From contig JAFGAF010000194.1 in the NCBI GenBank assembly GCA_016933815.1, positions 1 through 47,244 of the forward strand: a stretch of 47,244 nucleotides of DNA, in the 5' to 3' direction. Of the stretch, positions 19,266-31,409 are shown one piece after another. The notes under the pieces are model-generated. The model had not been told where the DNA came from, did not search any database, and saw nothing but the letters and a program-made list of their open reading frames with translations. The translations under genes were made by a program, and so were the position numbers. The stretch comes from Prolixibacteraceae bacterium (GTDB lineage: Bacteria > Bacteroidota > Bacteroidia > Bacteroidales > Prolixibacteraceae). Each line of letters opens with the position of its first letter. Position 1 is the stretch's first letter.

Positions 19266-19715
19266 TCATAAACGAAGTACGCATATTTGATTGAGAAGGG
19301 ACTTGCCCCATTCCAAAGGAGTAAACGGAATATAATCGACATCAAAAGATGTAGTTTGTGCTGAAAATTTATTGAAAACTGTGATTAAAAAAGGCAATAC
19401 CAAAACAGGCAATACCAAGGTTGATTTACCCGCTTTAGCTTCGGTAACTTCGTAGTCGATTTTAGCAAATTTTGAAGATGAATGGTGCTGATTTTCGTCG
19501 TGTTCGTGATCGGGCAAACTACAACAAGAAGCCTCATTAACATTTGAGGTACAACATGAACAATCTTTATCTTCATTGACTGAGAACACAGCAACTTCGA
19601 CATGCTCATCATCGCATCCGCCACAAAAAGTGGTGATGATGTTAAACCCTATGCCCGAAAACAATATTAATGACAAAAGGGCTAAAGCAGTTGTATTTCG
19701 ATAAACTTTTCTCAT
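19266..19715 (-). CDS. Cys/His-rich secreted protein, HYC_CC_PP-like
   Basis: N-terminal TM/signal, 'FCGGCDDEH...DCSCCTSNVNEASCCSLPDHEHDE', beside TonB receptor and HMA genes. Confidence 0.65.
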   Translation of the reverse strand: MRKVYRNTTALALLSLILFSGIGFNIITTFCGGCDDEHVEVAVFSVNEDKDCSCCTSNVNEASCCSLPDHEHDENQHHSSSKFAKIDYEVTEAKAGKSTLVLPVLVLPFLITVFNKFSAQTTSFDVDYIPFTPLEWGKSLLNQICVLRL

Positions 19716-19790
19716 CTATAAATAAAAGACAAAATTGTTTCTTTTTAAGAATTTTTCAAAACATACGATGTTAAATAATACTTAAAATTT

Positions 19791-21329
19791 CTATTTGCGA
19801 GCCAAAGCTCCTGTTGGGCAGGCATCGGCAACCTTTTCGGCAATTAGCTTTAGTCCGTCGTTAATACTTTCGTTAAAAGGCACGCCAATTTCAACATCGA
19901 AACCACGACCAATATATGTGAAACCAAAAGGTTCGCCATATTTTTCGGTCAGTCGAACGCAAATGCCGCATTTGATGCATTTTTCGGGTTCGTAAACAAT
20001 GGTTTCGTGAAAAACTTTGCGCACTGGTTTGCGCTCGTTGTAATAAAAACGCTGTTGAACGGCTCCGTATCGATCGGAATATTCGCGCAGTTTGCAATTA
20101 TCGATTTTACGACAATCGCAATGCAGGCAACGGGCAGCTTCGGCCATTACTTCGTTTTTGGTAAAGCCTGCCAACATGCCATTACCGGGTTCAAATCGAT
20201 CATCTACAACCGACTCCTTTATGTATTGCGCATATTCAGGAATAATGAGTTTCCCAAATTTTGAATTGAATTTCATGGGTTGGCCTACAACTGCTTTACC
20301 ATTTAACATTTGCCAAACAGCAGCGGCAGCCTCTTTGCCTTGTGCCAACGAGCGGATTGCCAACTTCGATGGGCGTAAGGTATTCCCAACAGCATAAACG
20401 CCCGGCAAATTGGTGAGGTAGTTGTTGTTATCGGCATCGAAACCTTTGGCGGCAATGCTTATGCCCCAGGTTTTTTGTTCGTCGGTAATCAGGCCCGAAG
20501 CAAGAATCACCGCATCGTACTTTTCGCGCAACTGTTCAAATTCGGCTTTGGCGATTTCGGTATTCATATTAAACTGAACGCCCAATTTTTCGATAACTGA
20601 TATTTCGCGATCGAGCACTGCTTTGGGCAGCCTGTCTTCGCTAATTTCGGTGCGCATTTGTCCGCCGGCCATTGGTGCTTTATCGTAAATATCGGCTTGA
20701 ATGCCAAGCATTTGCAAGTAATAAGCAGCCGATAGCCCGGCAGCCCCGCTTCCTATCACTGCCACTTTATGACCTGTAGGCTGAGCGGGTTTTTCGTCGT
20801 AAACACCTTCGTCGCCGGCCGAACGTTTTAACAAACAAATGGAAACAGCGCCATCGATGGGTTTGCGCCTGCATGCCCCCTCGCAAGGTGCCGGACAAAT
20901 GTGCCCTAACACCGATGGCAGTGCAATGTTTTGTTTTACCACCCGTAGTGCCTCGTCGAACTTACCTGCAGCCAAAAGGCGGTTCATGGTTGGAATATCC
21001 ATGTGAGCCGGACAGGCAATGGTACAGGGTGCTTCGCAATCGCCCACATGATCGGAAAGCAGCAACTCGAGCCCTGTTTGGCGAGCTTCGCGTATCTCGT
21101 CATCAATGGTAACTATATTCATGCCTTCTTCAACTGGAATGGAGCACGAAGGCAATAGTTTCCCGTTATTGGTATTTTTTACCAAGCAAATCATGCACGA
21201 GGTATGGTTCTCAAGCTCTTTGTTGTGGCACATGGTAGGAATTTCGAAGCCCAGTTTTTCTGCTGCTTCGAGAATGGTTGTACCCGGCTCAACCTCAACA
21301 GGTTTGTTGTTTACTGTTATTTTGATCAT
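19791..21329 (-). CDS. 2Fe-2S/4Fe-4S FAD-dependent NAD(P)-binding oxidoreductase (GltD-like)
   Basis: N-terminal ferredoxin-like domain, 'KVAVIGSGAAGLSAAYYLQMLGI', 'CIKCGICVRLTEKYG'; start chosen at MIKITVNN (ORF track start is TTG). Confidence 0.88.
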   Translation of the reverse strand: MIKITVNNKPVEVEPGTTILEAAEKLGFEIPTMCHNKELENHTSCMICLVKNTNNGKLLPSCSIPVEEGMNIVTIDDEIREARQTGLELLLSDHVGDCEAPCTIACPAHMDIPTMNRLLAAGKFDEALRVVKQNIALPSVLGHICPAPCEGACRRKPIDGAVSICLLKRSAGDEGVYDEKPAQPTGHKVAVIGSGAAGLSAAYYLQMLGIQADIYDKAPMAGGQMRTEISEDRLPKAVLDREISVIEKLGVQFNMNTEIAKAEFEQLREKYDAVILASGLITDEQKTWGISIAAKGFDADNNNYLTNLPGVYAVGNTLRPSKLAIRSLAQGKEAAAAVWQMLNGKAVVGQPMKFNSKFGKLIIPEYAQYIKESVVDDRFEPGNGMLAGFTKNEVMAEAARCLHCDCRKIDNCKLREYSDRYGAVQQRFYYNERKPVRKVFHETIVYEPEKCIKCGICVRLTEKYGEPFGFTYIGRGFDVEIGVPFNESINDGLKLIAEKVADACPTGALARK

Positions 21330-21352
21330 AAGCAACAAAAATACAAAAAAAA

Positions 21353-21385
21353 CAACAGGAACCTGTTGATTGCAAGTTCCTGTTG
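21353..21385 (-). terminator. Hairpin plus T tract between the small HTH gene and the oxidoreductase gene
   Basis: CAACAGGAAC / GTTCCTGTTG perfect 10-bp stem, 13-nt loop; T-rich on the minus strand downstream. Confidence 0.65.
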
Positions 21386-21410
21386 TGTTAAAGCAAGGTT
21401 AATGACCAAA

Positions 21411-21584
21411 CTATTTTGGAGCCCAGTAACACCTAACCGGCGAAACAATTGCGCCATCGGTTTTGAGCTCTTTCATGGCTTTATCGACCTCTTTTTTGTC
21501 CAATCCCGAAGCTTCGGCAATTTCGCCGGCTTTAAGGGGCTTTCCTGCCTTTTGCAGGGCTTCCATTACTTTTTCTTTGCTCAT
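21411..21584 (-). CDS. Small winged-helix/MarR-like protein (57 aa), absent from the ORF track
   Basis: Hand translation [57 protein letters not shown]. Confidence 0.88.
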   Translation of the reverse strand: MSKEKVMEALQKAGKPLKAGEIAEASGLDKKEVDKAMKELKTDGAIVSPVRCYWAPK

Positions 21585-21610
21585 AATATTTAATTTACAC
21601 CATCAAATAA

Positions 21611-22735
21611 TTATCTATACAGATTCAAATAGTTATCAAATGCATATACTCGACTTCTTTGACCACCAGTCTTTTCGTTCAATATATTAAGTTTCTCTAA
21701 ATCAGATATTAACTTATATGACGATGGCATTGAAATCGAAGCAACTTCACTTACCTTGGCAGCAGTAATCATCGGGCGTTTATATAAATATTCAATTACT
21801 TTCTTTGCCTTTAACGCTCTGCTGCCCAACAACTGAATGTCGTTATCAATTTGCTTTTGAAGTTGTAATATATTGTCAAAAGTGAAAATTCCATTTTTTG
21901 CAGTCTCAGTTACTCCAACAAGAAAAAATTTAAACCATTGCGCTAAATCATTTTTTTCTCTTACTGTAGTTAAATTATCGTAGTACAATTGTCTGTTTTT
22001 CTCAAAAAAATCGGATAAATACAAAACTGGTTTTTGCAATATTCCTTTGCTTACTAAATAAAGAGGAATCAAAAGTCGCCCAACCCGACCATTTCCATCA
22101 AGAAAAGGGTGAATTGTTTCAAATTGGTAATGAATCAAGCCTATTTTCAGCAATTCAGGTATATGAAAGTTTTCATTATGAATAAATTTTTCTATATCAC
22201 TCATCATATCAGCAACAGAGCTATGAACCGGGGGAATAAACACAGCATCATTTATTGTTGCTCCGCCAATCCAATTTTGACTAGTCCGAAATTCGCCCGG
22301 CTGTTTTTTTTCTCCTCGTACACCTTGAAGTAATACTCGATGAGTTTCTCTGATTAGCCGCGATGAAAAAGGCAGTTTATCAAATTGTTCAATAGCCCAT
22401 TCCATTGCTTTTATGTAGTTCTGAACTTCCTCCCAATCATCTCGTTTATCTAAAGGCAAATCCTCTTTATCCAAAAGAGCTTCATCCATATTTGTCTGTG
22501 TTCCTTCAATCCTACTGCTCTGAGTAGCTTCCTTTAACACATGCATACTGATAAACAACTCAATATTGGGAATATATTTTGAATACATATCCAACCTGCC
22601 TAATTCCCTGTCAGCTTCACTTAATAGTTGCAATATTTCCATATTGTCAACTTGTAATTGCCTGTTAATATATTCAGGTTGAAAGCTTCTGTAATAACCC
22701 TGATTTATGTATTGCCCTGATATAAACTGTTTCAT
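21611..22735 (-). CDS. Fic family protein with N-terminal inhibitory motif and C-terminal wHTH
   Basis: FIC motif HPFLDGNGRVGR; SSRIEGTQ inhibition motif; C-terminal 'MITAAKVSEVASISMPSSYKLISDLEKLNILNEKTGGQRSRVYAF'. Confidence 0.95.
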   Translation of the reverse strand: MKQFISGQYINQGYYRSFQPEYINRQLQVDNMEILQLLSEADRELGRLDMYSKYIPNIELFISMHVLKEATQSSRIEGTQTNMDEALLDKEDLPLDKRDDWEEVQNYIKAMEWAIEQFDKLPFSSRLIRETHRVLLQGVRGEKKQPGEFRTSQNWIGGATINDAVFIPPVHSSVADMMSDIEKFIHNENFHIPELLKIGLIHYQFETIHPFLDGNGRVGRLLIPLYLVSKGILQKPVLYLSDFFEKNRQLYYDNLTTVREKNDLAQWFKFFLVGVTETAKNGIFTFDNILQLQKQIDNDIQLLGSRALKAKKVIEYLYKRPMITAAKVSEVASISMPSSYKLISDLEKLNILNEKTGGQRSRVYAFDNYLNLYR

Positions 22736-22758
22736 TATGATTTTTTAAACAAAGATAA

Positions 22759-22796
22759 ACCTTATTTAATATTTTGCCATATTTATTAAATAAGGT
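22759..22796. promoter_or_regulatory. Putative Fic operator
   Basis: Perfect 13-bp inverted repeat ACCTTATTTAATA / TATTAAATAAGGT just upstream of a TATCTTTG -7 box (22751-22758, minus). Confidence 0.6.
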
Positions 22797-22949
22797 ATTG
22801 ATTTATTTAAAAATCAAAACATTTTCTTTAATACAAAGTTGTCTTTTCCATGCCGATAACTACATATCAATAATTTCCAATCCTTTCTGATTGTGCTCGG
22901 AAAACAATAAATGAATTCTCTCAGTCAGTTGACAAATATCGAAAAGCAA

Positions 22950-23525
22950 CTAAAACCTTTCGGCCACAACTTTCCAGTCGAGTATTTTCCAAAAGTCTTC
23001 GATGTATTTAGGGCGAAGGTTTTGTTTATCGAGATAATAAGCGTGCTCCCACACATCGCAGGTCATTAACGGGGTAAGGCCATCGGTCATGGGGTTGGCA
23101 GCGTTCGATGTTTGCACAATTTCGAGTTTGCCTTGTTTGTTCTTTACTAACCATGCCCAGCCACTGCCAAATAATGTTGCTGCAGCTTTGCTGAATTGTT
23201 CTTTAAAAGCGTCGAACGACCCAAAAGCCTCGTCGATAGCTGTTTTAAGCGCATCTTTAGGTTCTTTGCAACCATCGGCATTGAACTGATCGAAATAAAA
23301 AGTGTGATTCCAAACTTGTGCCCCGTTGTTGAAAATTCCGCCACTCGATTTCATGATAATTTCTTCGAGTGTTGCATTTTCGAACTCGGTACCTGCAATA
23401 AGGTTGTTTAGATTATTCACGTAAGCCTGATGATGTTTGCCATAGTGAAAATCGATGGTTTGTTTACTGATGTATGGTTCAAGCGCAGTAGGCGCATACT
23501 TGAGTGTTGGTAATTCGAATGCCAT
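22950..23525 (-). CDS. sodB: Superoxide dismutase (Fe/Mn)
   Basis: 'MAFELPTLKYAPTALEPYISKQTIDFHYGKHHQAYVNNLN', 'DVWEHAYYLD'. Confidence 0.97.
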   Translation of the reverse strand: MAFELPTLKYAPTALEPYISKQTIDFHYGKHHQAYVNNLNNLIAGTEFENATLEEIIMKSSGGIFNNGAQVWNHTFYFDQFNADGCKEPKDALKTAIDEAFGSFDAFKEQFSKAAATLFGSGWAWLVKNKQGKLEIVQTSNAANPMTDGLTPLMTCDVWEHAYYLDKQNLRPKYIEDFWKILDWKVVAERF

Positions 23526-23673
23526 GTTGTTATTGATTTTTGGTTATACATAATAAAAACCGAAGATAATCATTTCGTCGGTGATAAGTAAACAGCATAC
23601 CAAAAATAAAGTTGAAAAGTTTAAGGTATTTTCGGTCAATACGTATTTAGATTAAATTGAAATAAAACCAATA

Positions 23674-24117
23674 TCACTTCTTATCGGGCACAAATTTAAG
23701 CGAAACAGAGTTAACACAATGACGGGTATTCTTATTGGTAAAACGCTCGCCAATAAACACATGCCCCAAATGCCCACCACAATTGGCACAGGTAATTTCG
23801 GTGCGCCGACCGTCGGCATCGAGTGTATGTTTAACTGCGCCGGGCATTTCATCGTCGAAAGCCGGCCAGCCACAGCCACTATGGAACTTATCGTCCGATC
23901 GATAAAGCGGCGCTTCGCATTTGCGGCACACGTATGTACCCGTCTCAAAATGATCGGTATATTCGCCGGTAAAAGGGCGTTCGGTACCTTTTTGTTCAAT
24001 TACATAGCGTTCAAAATCGGTAAGCTCGTTGTATTTTAGTGAATCGTTTTGCATATTGTTTCCTATTAATATCAAAAGAAAAATAATTGTTTCCATAACC
24101 TTTTTTGTTATAGACAA
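23674..24117 (-). CDS. msrB: Peptide-methionine (R)-S-oxide reductase MsrB
   Basis: '[29 protein letters not shown]...[11 protein letters not shown]'; the true start may be MQND at 24054. Confidence 0.95.
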   Translation of the reverse strand: MSITKKVMETIIFLLILIGNNMQNDSLKYNELTDFERYVIEQKGTERPFTGEYTDHFETGTYVCRKCEAPLYRSDDKFHSGCGWPAFDDEMPGAVKHTLDADGRRTEITCANCGGHLGHVFIGERFTNKNTRHCVNSVSLKFVPDKK

Positions 24118-24171
24118 ATGAGCAGATTGAAAAGTTCGAATTAAAAAATAATTACCCGATAATTATAAAAA

Positions 24172-24206
24172 AAAAGACCGAAAGCTAATCAAGCCCACGG
24201 TCTTTT
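24172..24206 (-). terminator. valS terminator
   Basis: AAAAGACCG / CGGTCTTTT stem with A/T tracts on both sides. Confidence 0.7.
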
Positions 24207-24230
24207 CATAAAGATGTAATATTTAAATAT

Positions 24231-26858
24231 TTACGCTTTCAGCCCCTCAATCCGGGCCTCTATTGCTTTAATTTTTTCTTCGGCATCGGCCTGTTTTTTG
24301 CGCTCCACATCAACCACTTGTGCCGGAGCTCCCGAAACAAAGCGTTCGTTGCTCAGTTTTTTCATTACCGAGTTCAAAAATCCTTTGGTGTATTGTAACT
24401 CTTCGGTGAGTTTTTTCAGCTCTTCTTCCACATCGATTTTGTCGCCCAACGAAATAAAGAAACCCGAAGTTTTTACCCTGAACGAAACAGCTCCTTTTAC
24501 ATCGGCATCGACCAGGCTCAAGCCCGACAGGTTGCCCATTTTTACAATTACGGGAGTAAGTTGTGCATCGAAACCTTTTGTTCCCTGGTTTACTTGCAGC
24601 TCGAGCTGTTCTTTCATGGCCAGGCCTGCTTCGTTACGCACATTGCGGATACCTGAAATGATTTCTTTGGCATCGTCCATTTTTTCGAGCAGAGCTTCGT
24701 CAATTTCGCCGGCTTGCGGCAGCAACGAAACCATTATGCTTTCGCCTTGCTTGCGTGGAGCCAATTGCTGCCAAATTTCTTCGCTAATAAACGGCATAAA
24801 CGGATGTAACAAACGCATTACTTTATCAAAAAGCTCGATGAGCTGATTGTAGGTTTTGCCATCGATGGGCTGTTGGTAGGCAGGTTTAACCACCTCGAGC
24901 AACCACGACGAAAACTCATCACGTATGGTGGTGTAAATAAGCATAAGCGCATCCGAAATGCGGAATTTGCTAAAATGGTCGTCCATTTCGACAATGGTTT
25001 TGCTTAGTTTCGAAGCAAACCATTCGATAGCTAATTTTGAGTGTTCGGGTTGTTCAATGGTATTATCAACCTCCCAGCTTTTAACCAAGCGGAAAGCGTT
25101 CCATATTTTTGCGGTGAAGTTGCGGCCTTGTTCGGGCAATGCTTCATCGAAAAGCAAATCACCACCAGCAGGCGAACAAAACAACATGCCTACGCGTACG
25201 CCATCGGCGCCGTATTTGGCAATCAGGTCGAGTGGATCGGGTGAGTTACCCAGTTGTTTCGACATTTTACGGCCTTGCTTGTCGCGCACCATGCCGGTAA
25301 AATATACGTTCTTGAAGGGGAAAGTACCCCTGAACTCGTACCCTGCAATAATCATACGGGCCACCCAAAAGAAAATTATATCGTGCCCTGTAACCAAATC
25401 GTTGGTAGGGTAATAATAATCAATTTCGTTATTTTCGGGGTTAAAGCCATCGAATACTGAAATGGGCCATAGCCAACTCGATGCCCATGTGTCGAGCACA
25501 TCTTCTTCTTGCTTTATGTGGGCACTTGTTAAGCTTGTATTTCCGGTTTTTTGCTGCGCAAGCTTTAAAGCTTCTTCGGCTGATGTAGCAACCACATAAC
25601 TTCCATCTTCGAGGTAGTAAACCGGGATGCGATGTCCCCACCATAATTGCCTCGAAATGCACCAGTCCTTCACGTTTTCCATCCAATGACGGTAAAGGTT
25701 TTTAAACTTCTTTGGATGAAATTCCACATCATCGTTTTCGACAGCATCAAGTGCTGGCTTGGCCAATTCGGTCATTTTCAAAAACCATTGAGCTGAAATT
25801 TTAGGTTCGATAGCAACACCGGTACGTTCCGAGAAACCTACTTTATTGGTATAGTTTTCAACTTTAACCAAGTTTCCGGCTTTTTCAAGTTCAGGAACAA
25901 TTTTTTTGCGTACATCGAAACGATCTTCGCCCACAAATAACTGAGCAGCTTCGCTCAAAGTGCCATCGTCGTTAAAAGTATCGATTATTTCGAGGTTATG
26001 CCTCAGGCCAATTTCGTAGTCGTTTACATCGTGTGCCGGGGTAATTTTCAGGCAGCCTGTACCAAATTCCATGTCCACGTATTCGTCCATAATAATGGGC
26101 ACAGAGCGGTTGATCAGCGGAACGAGCACCCGTTTTCCTGCAAGATGTTTAAAACGTTCGTCGTTGGGGTTTACGCATATCGCAGTATCGCCCAAAATGG
26201 TTTCGGGGCGAGTAGTCGCTACAGTAACCCACTCATTTTCGTCTTCAATTTTGTAGCGTACGTAGTATAATTTCGATTGTTCTTCTTTGTAAATCACCTC
26301 TTCGTCCGAGAGAGCTGTTTTGGCTGCCGGATCCCAGTTCACCATACGTATGCCTCGGTAAATAAGACCTTTATTGTGCAAATCAACAAATACTTTTATA
26401 ACAGAATTGCTACGCTCTTCGTCCATGGTGAAACAAGTACGGTCCCAGTCGCACGAAGCACCCAATTTTTTCAATTGTTCAAGAATAATACCGCCGTGTT
26501 TTTCTTTCCACTCCCAAGCATGTTCCAAAAAGCTTTCGCGAGTAAGGCTACTTTTTTTGATGCCTTCTTTTTCGAGTTTGGCCACAACTTTTGCTTCAGT
26601 GGCAATGGAGGCATGGTCGGTTCCGGGAACCCAACAGGCATTTTTACCCAACATACGGGCACGACGCACCAATATGTCCTGAATGGTATTGTTAAGCATG
26701 TGCCCCATGTGCAACACGCCGGTTACGTTTGGCGGCGGTATTACAATTGTGTAAGGTTCACGCTCGTCGGGTGTTGAGTGGAAAAACTTGTTGTCCATCC
26801 AGTATTTGTACCATTTGTCTTCGACCAATGTGGGTTCGTATTTTCCGGAAATTTCCAT
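24231..26858 (-). CDS. valS: Valyl-tRNA synthetase
   Basis: HIGH-type '[21 protein letters not shown]', '[12 protein letters not shown]', C-terminal coiled coil. Confidence 0.98.
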   Translation of the reverse strand: MEISGKYEPTLVEDKWYKYWMDNKFFHSTPDEREPYTIVIPPPNVTGVLHMGHMLNNTIQDILVRRARMLGKNACWVPGTDHASIATEAKVVAKLEKEGIKKSSLTRESFLEHAWEWKEKHGGIILEQLKKLGASCDWDRTCFTMDEERSNSVIKVFVDLHNKGLIYRGIRMVNWDPAAKTALSDEEVIYKEEQSKLYYVRYKIEDENEWVTVATTRPETILGDTAICVNPNDERFKHLAGKRVLVPLINRSVPIIMDEYVDMEFGTGCLKITPAHDVNDYEIGLRHNLEIIDTFNDDGTLSEAAQLFVGEDRFDVRKKIVPELEKAGNLVKVENYTNKVGFSERTGVAIEPKISAQWFLKMTELAKPALDAVENDDVEFHPKKFKNLYRHWMENVKDWCISRQLWWGHRIPVYYLEDGSYVVATSAEEALKLAQQKTGNTSLTSAHIKQEEDVLDTWASSWLWPISVFDGFNPENNEIDYYYPTNDLVTGHDIIFFWVARMIIAGYEFRGTFPFKNVYFTGMVRDKQGRKMSKQLGNSPDPLDLIAKYGADGVRVGMLFCSPAGGDLLFDEALPEQGRNFTAKIWNAFRLVKSWEVDNTIEQPEHSKLAIEWFASKLSKTIVEMDDHFSKFRISDALMLIYTTIRDEFSSWLLEVVKPAYQQPIDGKTYNQLIELFDKVMRLLHPFMPFISEEIWQQLAPRKQGESIMVSLLPQAGEIDEALLEKMDDAKEIISGIRNVRNEAGLAMKEQLELQVNQGTKGFDAQLTPVIVKMGNLSGLSLVDADVKGAVSFRVKTSGFFISLGDKIDVEEELKKLTEELQYTKGFLNSVMKKLSNERFVSGAPAQVVDVERKKQADAEEKIKAIEARIEGLKA

Positions 26859-27167
26859 TGCTGTATATTAATTTGAATATTTGATTTAATAATGAAGCTG
26901 CAAAAATATAAAAATTATACAGTAGTTGATAATAAGAATAAAAACATCAACTTACATGAATTTAACACATGCAGCAAGCTCGATATTTATTTATTTTGAG
27001 TAACTTACAAAAAATAAATTTGAACATTTGGCTAAAATGTTTTAAGAATGGTTTTAAATTAGGTTTTTGGGCTTAAATCATTGTGTATATGTGCCATGAA
27101 AACCTATTTTTGTAATCGAAAAAATAACAATGAACTAAGTTTTTAAAAAACAATAAATTAGATTCTT

Positions 27168-27869
27168 ATGAGCAAAGGAAGTTTTTTGAGCGCTTCTATA
27201 GGCCGTAAATTTTTGATGAGTATTACCGGATTATTCCTGGTAACATTCATAATCGTACACTTAACACTCAATTTATTTTTAATATTTGACGACAGTGGCG
27301 ATTTGTTCAATCTTGCGGCCCATTTTATGGCGACAAATCCATTGATTAAAATTATGGAGCCGGTTTTGGCCATTGGTTTTGGTGTTCACATTTTGTGGTC
27401 AATCATCATTACAGTACAAAACATGCGTGCGCGTCCGGTTGGTTACAACAAAACCTCTCAGTCGGTAAACAGCACGTGGGCTTCGCGTAACATGTTCATT
27501 TTGGGTGGTTTGATCTTTGTTTTCCTTGGCATCCACTTGTATGCTTTTTGGTGGAAAATGAAGTTTGCCGGCGACCCATTGTTAACTCACACTACTGTTA
27601 TGCAAGGTGGCGTTCCGGTTGAAATGGAAAATGCTTACAACCTTGTAGCAACGATGTTCAAACAAAGCCTGTTTTATTCAATTACACACATTTTAGGTGG
27701 CGTTTTATTGGGGCTGCACATCACCCATGGCTTTTGGTCGGCTTTCCAAACCATTGGATTGAACAACCATTTGTGGCGAAAAAGGCTATTTGTTTTGGCC
27801 AACATCATTGGATGGATTTTTGCCATTGGCTTTAGTATTATTCCACTTTATTTCATGATTAAATTTTAA
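27168..27869 (+). CDS. sdhC: Succinate dehydrogenase/fumarate reductase cytochrome b subunit
   Basis: Multi-TM, '[27 protein letters not shown]', first of a C-A-B operon. Confidence 0.93.
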   Translation: MSKGSFLSASIGRKFLMSITGLFLVTFIIVHLTLNLFLIFDDSGDLFNLAAHFMATNPLIKIMEPVLAIGFGVHILWSIIITVQNMRARPVGYNKTSQSVNSTWASRNMFILGGLIFVFLGIHLYAFWWKMKFAGDPLLTHTTVMQGGVPVEMENAYNLVATMFKQSLFYSITHILGGVLLGLHITHGFWSAFQTIGLNNHLWRKRLFVLANIIGWIFAIGFSIIPLYFMIKF

Positions 27870-27886
27870 TCGGAAAATTAATAGTT

Positions 27887-29827
<1,941 letters not shown>

Positions 29828-29835
29828 TTGAAGAC

Positions 29836-30597
29836 ATGGCAGATATAACACTCAAAAAGATATACGTAAAAGTTTGGAGGCAAAACAGTGCCAAAGAAAA
29901 AGGCCGCTTCGAAACTTATGAGGTGGAGAACATTTCACAAGGCAGCTCCTTCCTCGAAATGCTCGATATTTTGAACGACAAGCTCATTCGCGAAGGGAAA
30001 GATCCTATTGCGTTCGATCACGATTGTCGCGAAGGCATTTGCGGCATGTGCAGCTTGTACATTAACGGTCGTGCACATGGCCCCGACCGCGACATTACCA
30101 CTTGCCAATTGCACATGCGCAAGTTTAACGAAGGCGAAACAATCACCATTGAACCTTGGCGTGCCGGTGCATTCCCGGTTATTAAAGACCTGATTGTTGA
30201 CCGTACTGCTTTTGAGAAAATTCAGCAAGCAGGTGGTTTCGTTTCGGTAAACACAGGCGGCATACCCGATGGTAATGCCATACCTATTGGCTACGACGAT
30301 GCCGAAGAAGCAATGGATGCCGCTTCGTGTATTGGTTGTGGTGCTTGCGTGGCAACCTGCAAAAACTCGTCGGCCATGTTGTTTGTGGCTGCAAAAGTTT
30401 CGCAGTTGGCCAAATTGCCACAAGGTAAGGTTGAAGCAAAACGCCGTGCCCGTAACATGGTAACAAAAATGGACGAACTTGGCTTTGGCGGTTGCACCAA
30501 TACCGGTGCTTGTGAATTGGAATGCCCCAAAGGCATCAGCATTTCGCACATTGCCCGTTTGAACAGGGAATACCTGGTTGCAAAATTGGCCGAGTAG
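29836..30597 (+). CDS. sdhB: Succinate dehydrogenase/fumarate reductase iron-sulfur subunit
   Basis: '[22 protein letters not shown]', '[13 protein letters not shown]', 'CELECPKGI'. Confidence 0.97.
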   Translation: MADITLKKIYVKVWRQNSAKEKGRFETYEVENISQGSSFLEMLDILNDKLIREGKDPIAFDHDCREGICGMCSLYINGRAHGPDRDITTCQLHMRKFNEGETITIEPWRAGAFPVIKDLIVDRTAFEKIQQAGGFVSVNTGGIPDGNAIPIGYDDAEEAMDAASCIGCGACVATCKNSSAMLFVAAKVSQLAKLPQGKVEAKRRARNMVTKMDELGFGGCTNTGACELECPKGISISHIARLNREYLVAKLAE

Positions 30598-30624
30598 GTT
30601 TTAACCAAAAAGCATTAGATACAA

Positions 30625-30659
30625 AAACCGCCTTCTCAGCATTGGGAAGGCGGTTTTTT
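30625..30659 (+). terminator. sdhB terminator (repeat copy A)
   Basis: AAACCGCCTTCTCAGCATTGGGAAGGCGGTTTTTT. Confidence 0.88.
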
Positions 30660-30672
30660 GGTTTTTATTAAT

Positions 30673-30885
30673 CTATACTGCAAGATTTATTGCCATGGAA
30701 CGCGGCATAGGAACAGGCCTTTTATCAGTTTGAAGTTCTTCAATATAAAGGTCAATTGCTTCTTTTATATTAATCTCTATTTCCTTAATCGACTCACCAA
30801 CACTAATGCATCCGGGCAAATCAGGAACATAGGCGCTATATCCTCCATTTTTACATTCTTCAATTATAACAACATAGTTTCTCAT
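30673..30885 (-). CDS. hicB: HicB-like antitoxin
   Basis: 'MRNYVVIIEECKNGGYSAYVPDLPGCISVGESIKEIEINIKEAIDLYIEEL'. Confidence 0.93.
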   Translation of the reverse strand: MRNYVVIIEECKNGGYSAYVPDLPGCISVGESIKEIEINIKEAIDLYIEELQTDKRPVPMPRSMAINLAV

Positions 30886-30891
30886 AATGAT

Positions 30892-31080
30892 TTATTTTAA
30901 GCCAGCTTGTTTTAAAATACTATTTTCTGTTCCTAATTGAATATCTTTATTTTGTTCATGATCAGGTACAACAACAATACCTTCTTTAATTCTATGCTTA
31001 TATACTTTGTGACTTCCTTTTTGACGCACAAAGTACCAACCATCATCTTCAATTAGTTTGATTAATGCTTTTAGTTTCAT
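30892..31080 (-). CDS. hicA: HicA-like mRNA interferase toxin
   Basis: 'MKLKALIKLIEDDGWYFVRQKGSHKVYKHRIKEGIVVVPDHEQNKDIQLGTENSILKQAGLK'; TAACTTTG -7 box directly upstream. Confidence 0.93.
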   Translation of the reverse strand: MKLKALIKLIEDDGWYFVRQKGSHKVYKHRIKEGIVVVPDHEQNKDIQLGTENSILKQAGLK

Positions 31081-31188
31081 TACTTCAAAGTTAGGGATTA
31101 TTTGAAACTTGAACAATATTAAAATGGGAGCATTGTATTCATTTTATAACAAACGAACTTATGCAACTTAATTTGGTTTGAAAATGGC

Positions 31189-31225
31189 AAACCGCCTTCT
31201 CAGCTTTGGGAAGGCGGTTTTTTTT
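31189..31225 (+). terminator. Orphan terminator (repeat copy B of the sdhB terminator)
   Basis: AAACCGCCTTCTCAGCTTTGGGAAGGCGGTTTTTTTT; one mismatch to copy A over 35 bp; no + strand gene in front of it. Confidence 0.85.
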
Positions 31226-31230
31226 AAAGA

Positions 31231-31395
31231 TCACCGCACCACCATCAGCCGTTGTGTTTGCACGCCTTTATCAGAATAAAGTGTAAGCAGGTAAATCCCT
31301 TCGGCAACGTTGCTCAAATCGAAGTCGAGTTGGTGCTTGCCGGCTGCAAAATGGCTTTGCAAGTAACGCAACTGTCGCTCGTGCCTAACATGGCC
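31231..31395 (-). pseudogene. 3'-terminal remnant of a T9SS type A sorting-domain gene
   Basis: Minus-strand translation HERQLRYLQSHFAAGKHQLDFDLSNVAEGIYLLTLYSDKGVQTQRLMVVR*, near-identical to the C-terminus encoded at 32644-32796. Confidence 0.92.
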
Positions 31396-31409
31396 GATCA
31401 CATATATTG

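Noticed and set aside
19390-19420. Short tandem repeat ggcaatacc in the Cys-rich gene
   Set aside because: Only two units, encoding LVLPVLVLPF in a TM helix; explained by codon choice in a hydrophobic segment.
24298-24846. 182-aa + strand ORF antisense to valS
   Set aside because: Shadow ORF, Ser/Thr-rich antisense artefact.
26924-26952. AGTTGAT-N15-ATCAACT inverted repeat upstream of valS/sdhC
   Set aside because: Spacer is too long for an FNR-type box and 7-bp arms are easy to find in A/T-rich DNA; no further support.
30598-31225. Possible CRISPR-like or IS interpretation of the repeated 35-bp element
   Set aside because: Only two copies and a clear stem-loop with T tract; it is a terminator duplication, and no transposase is present.
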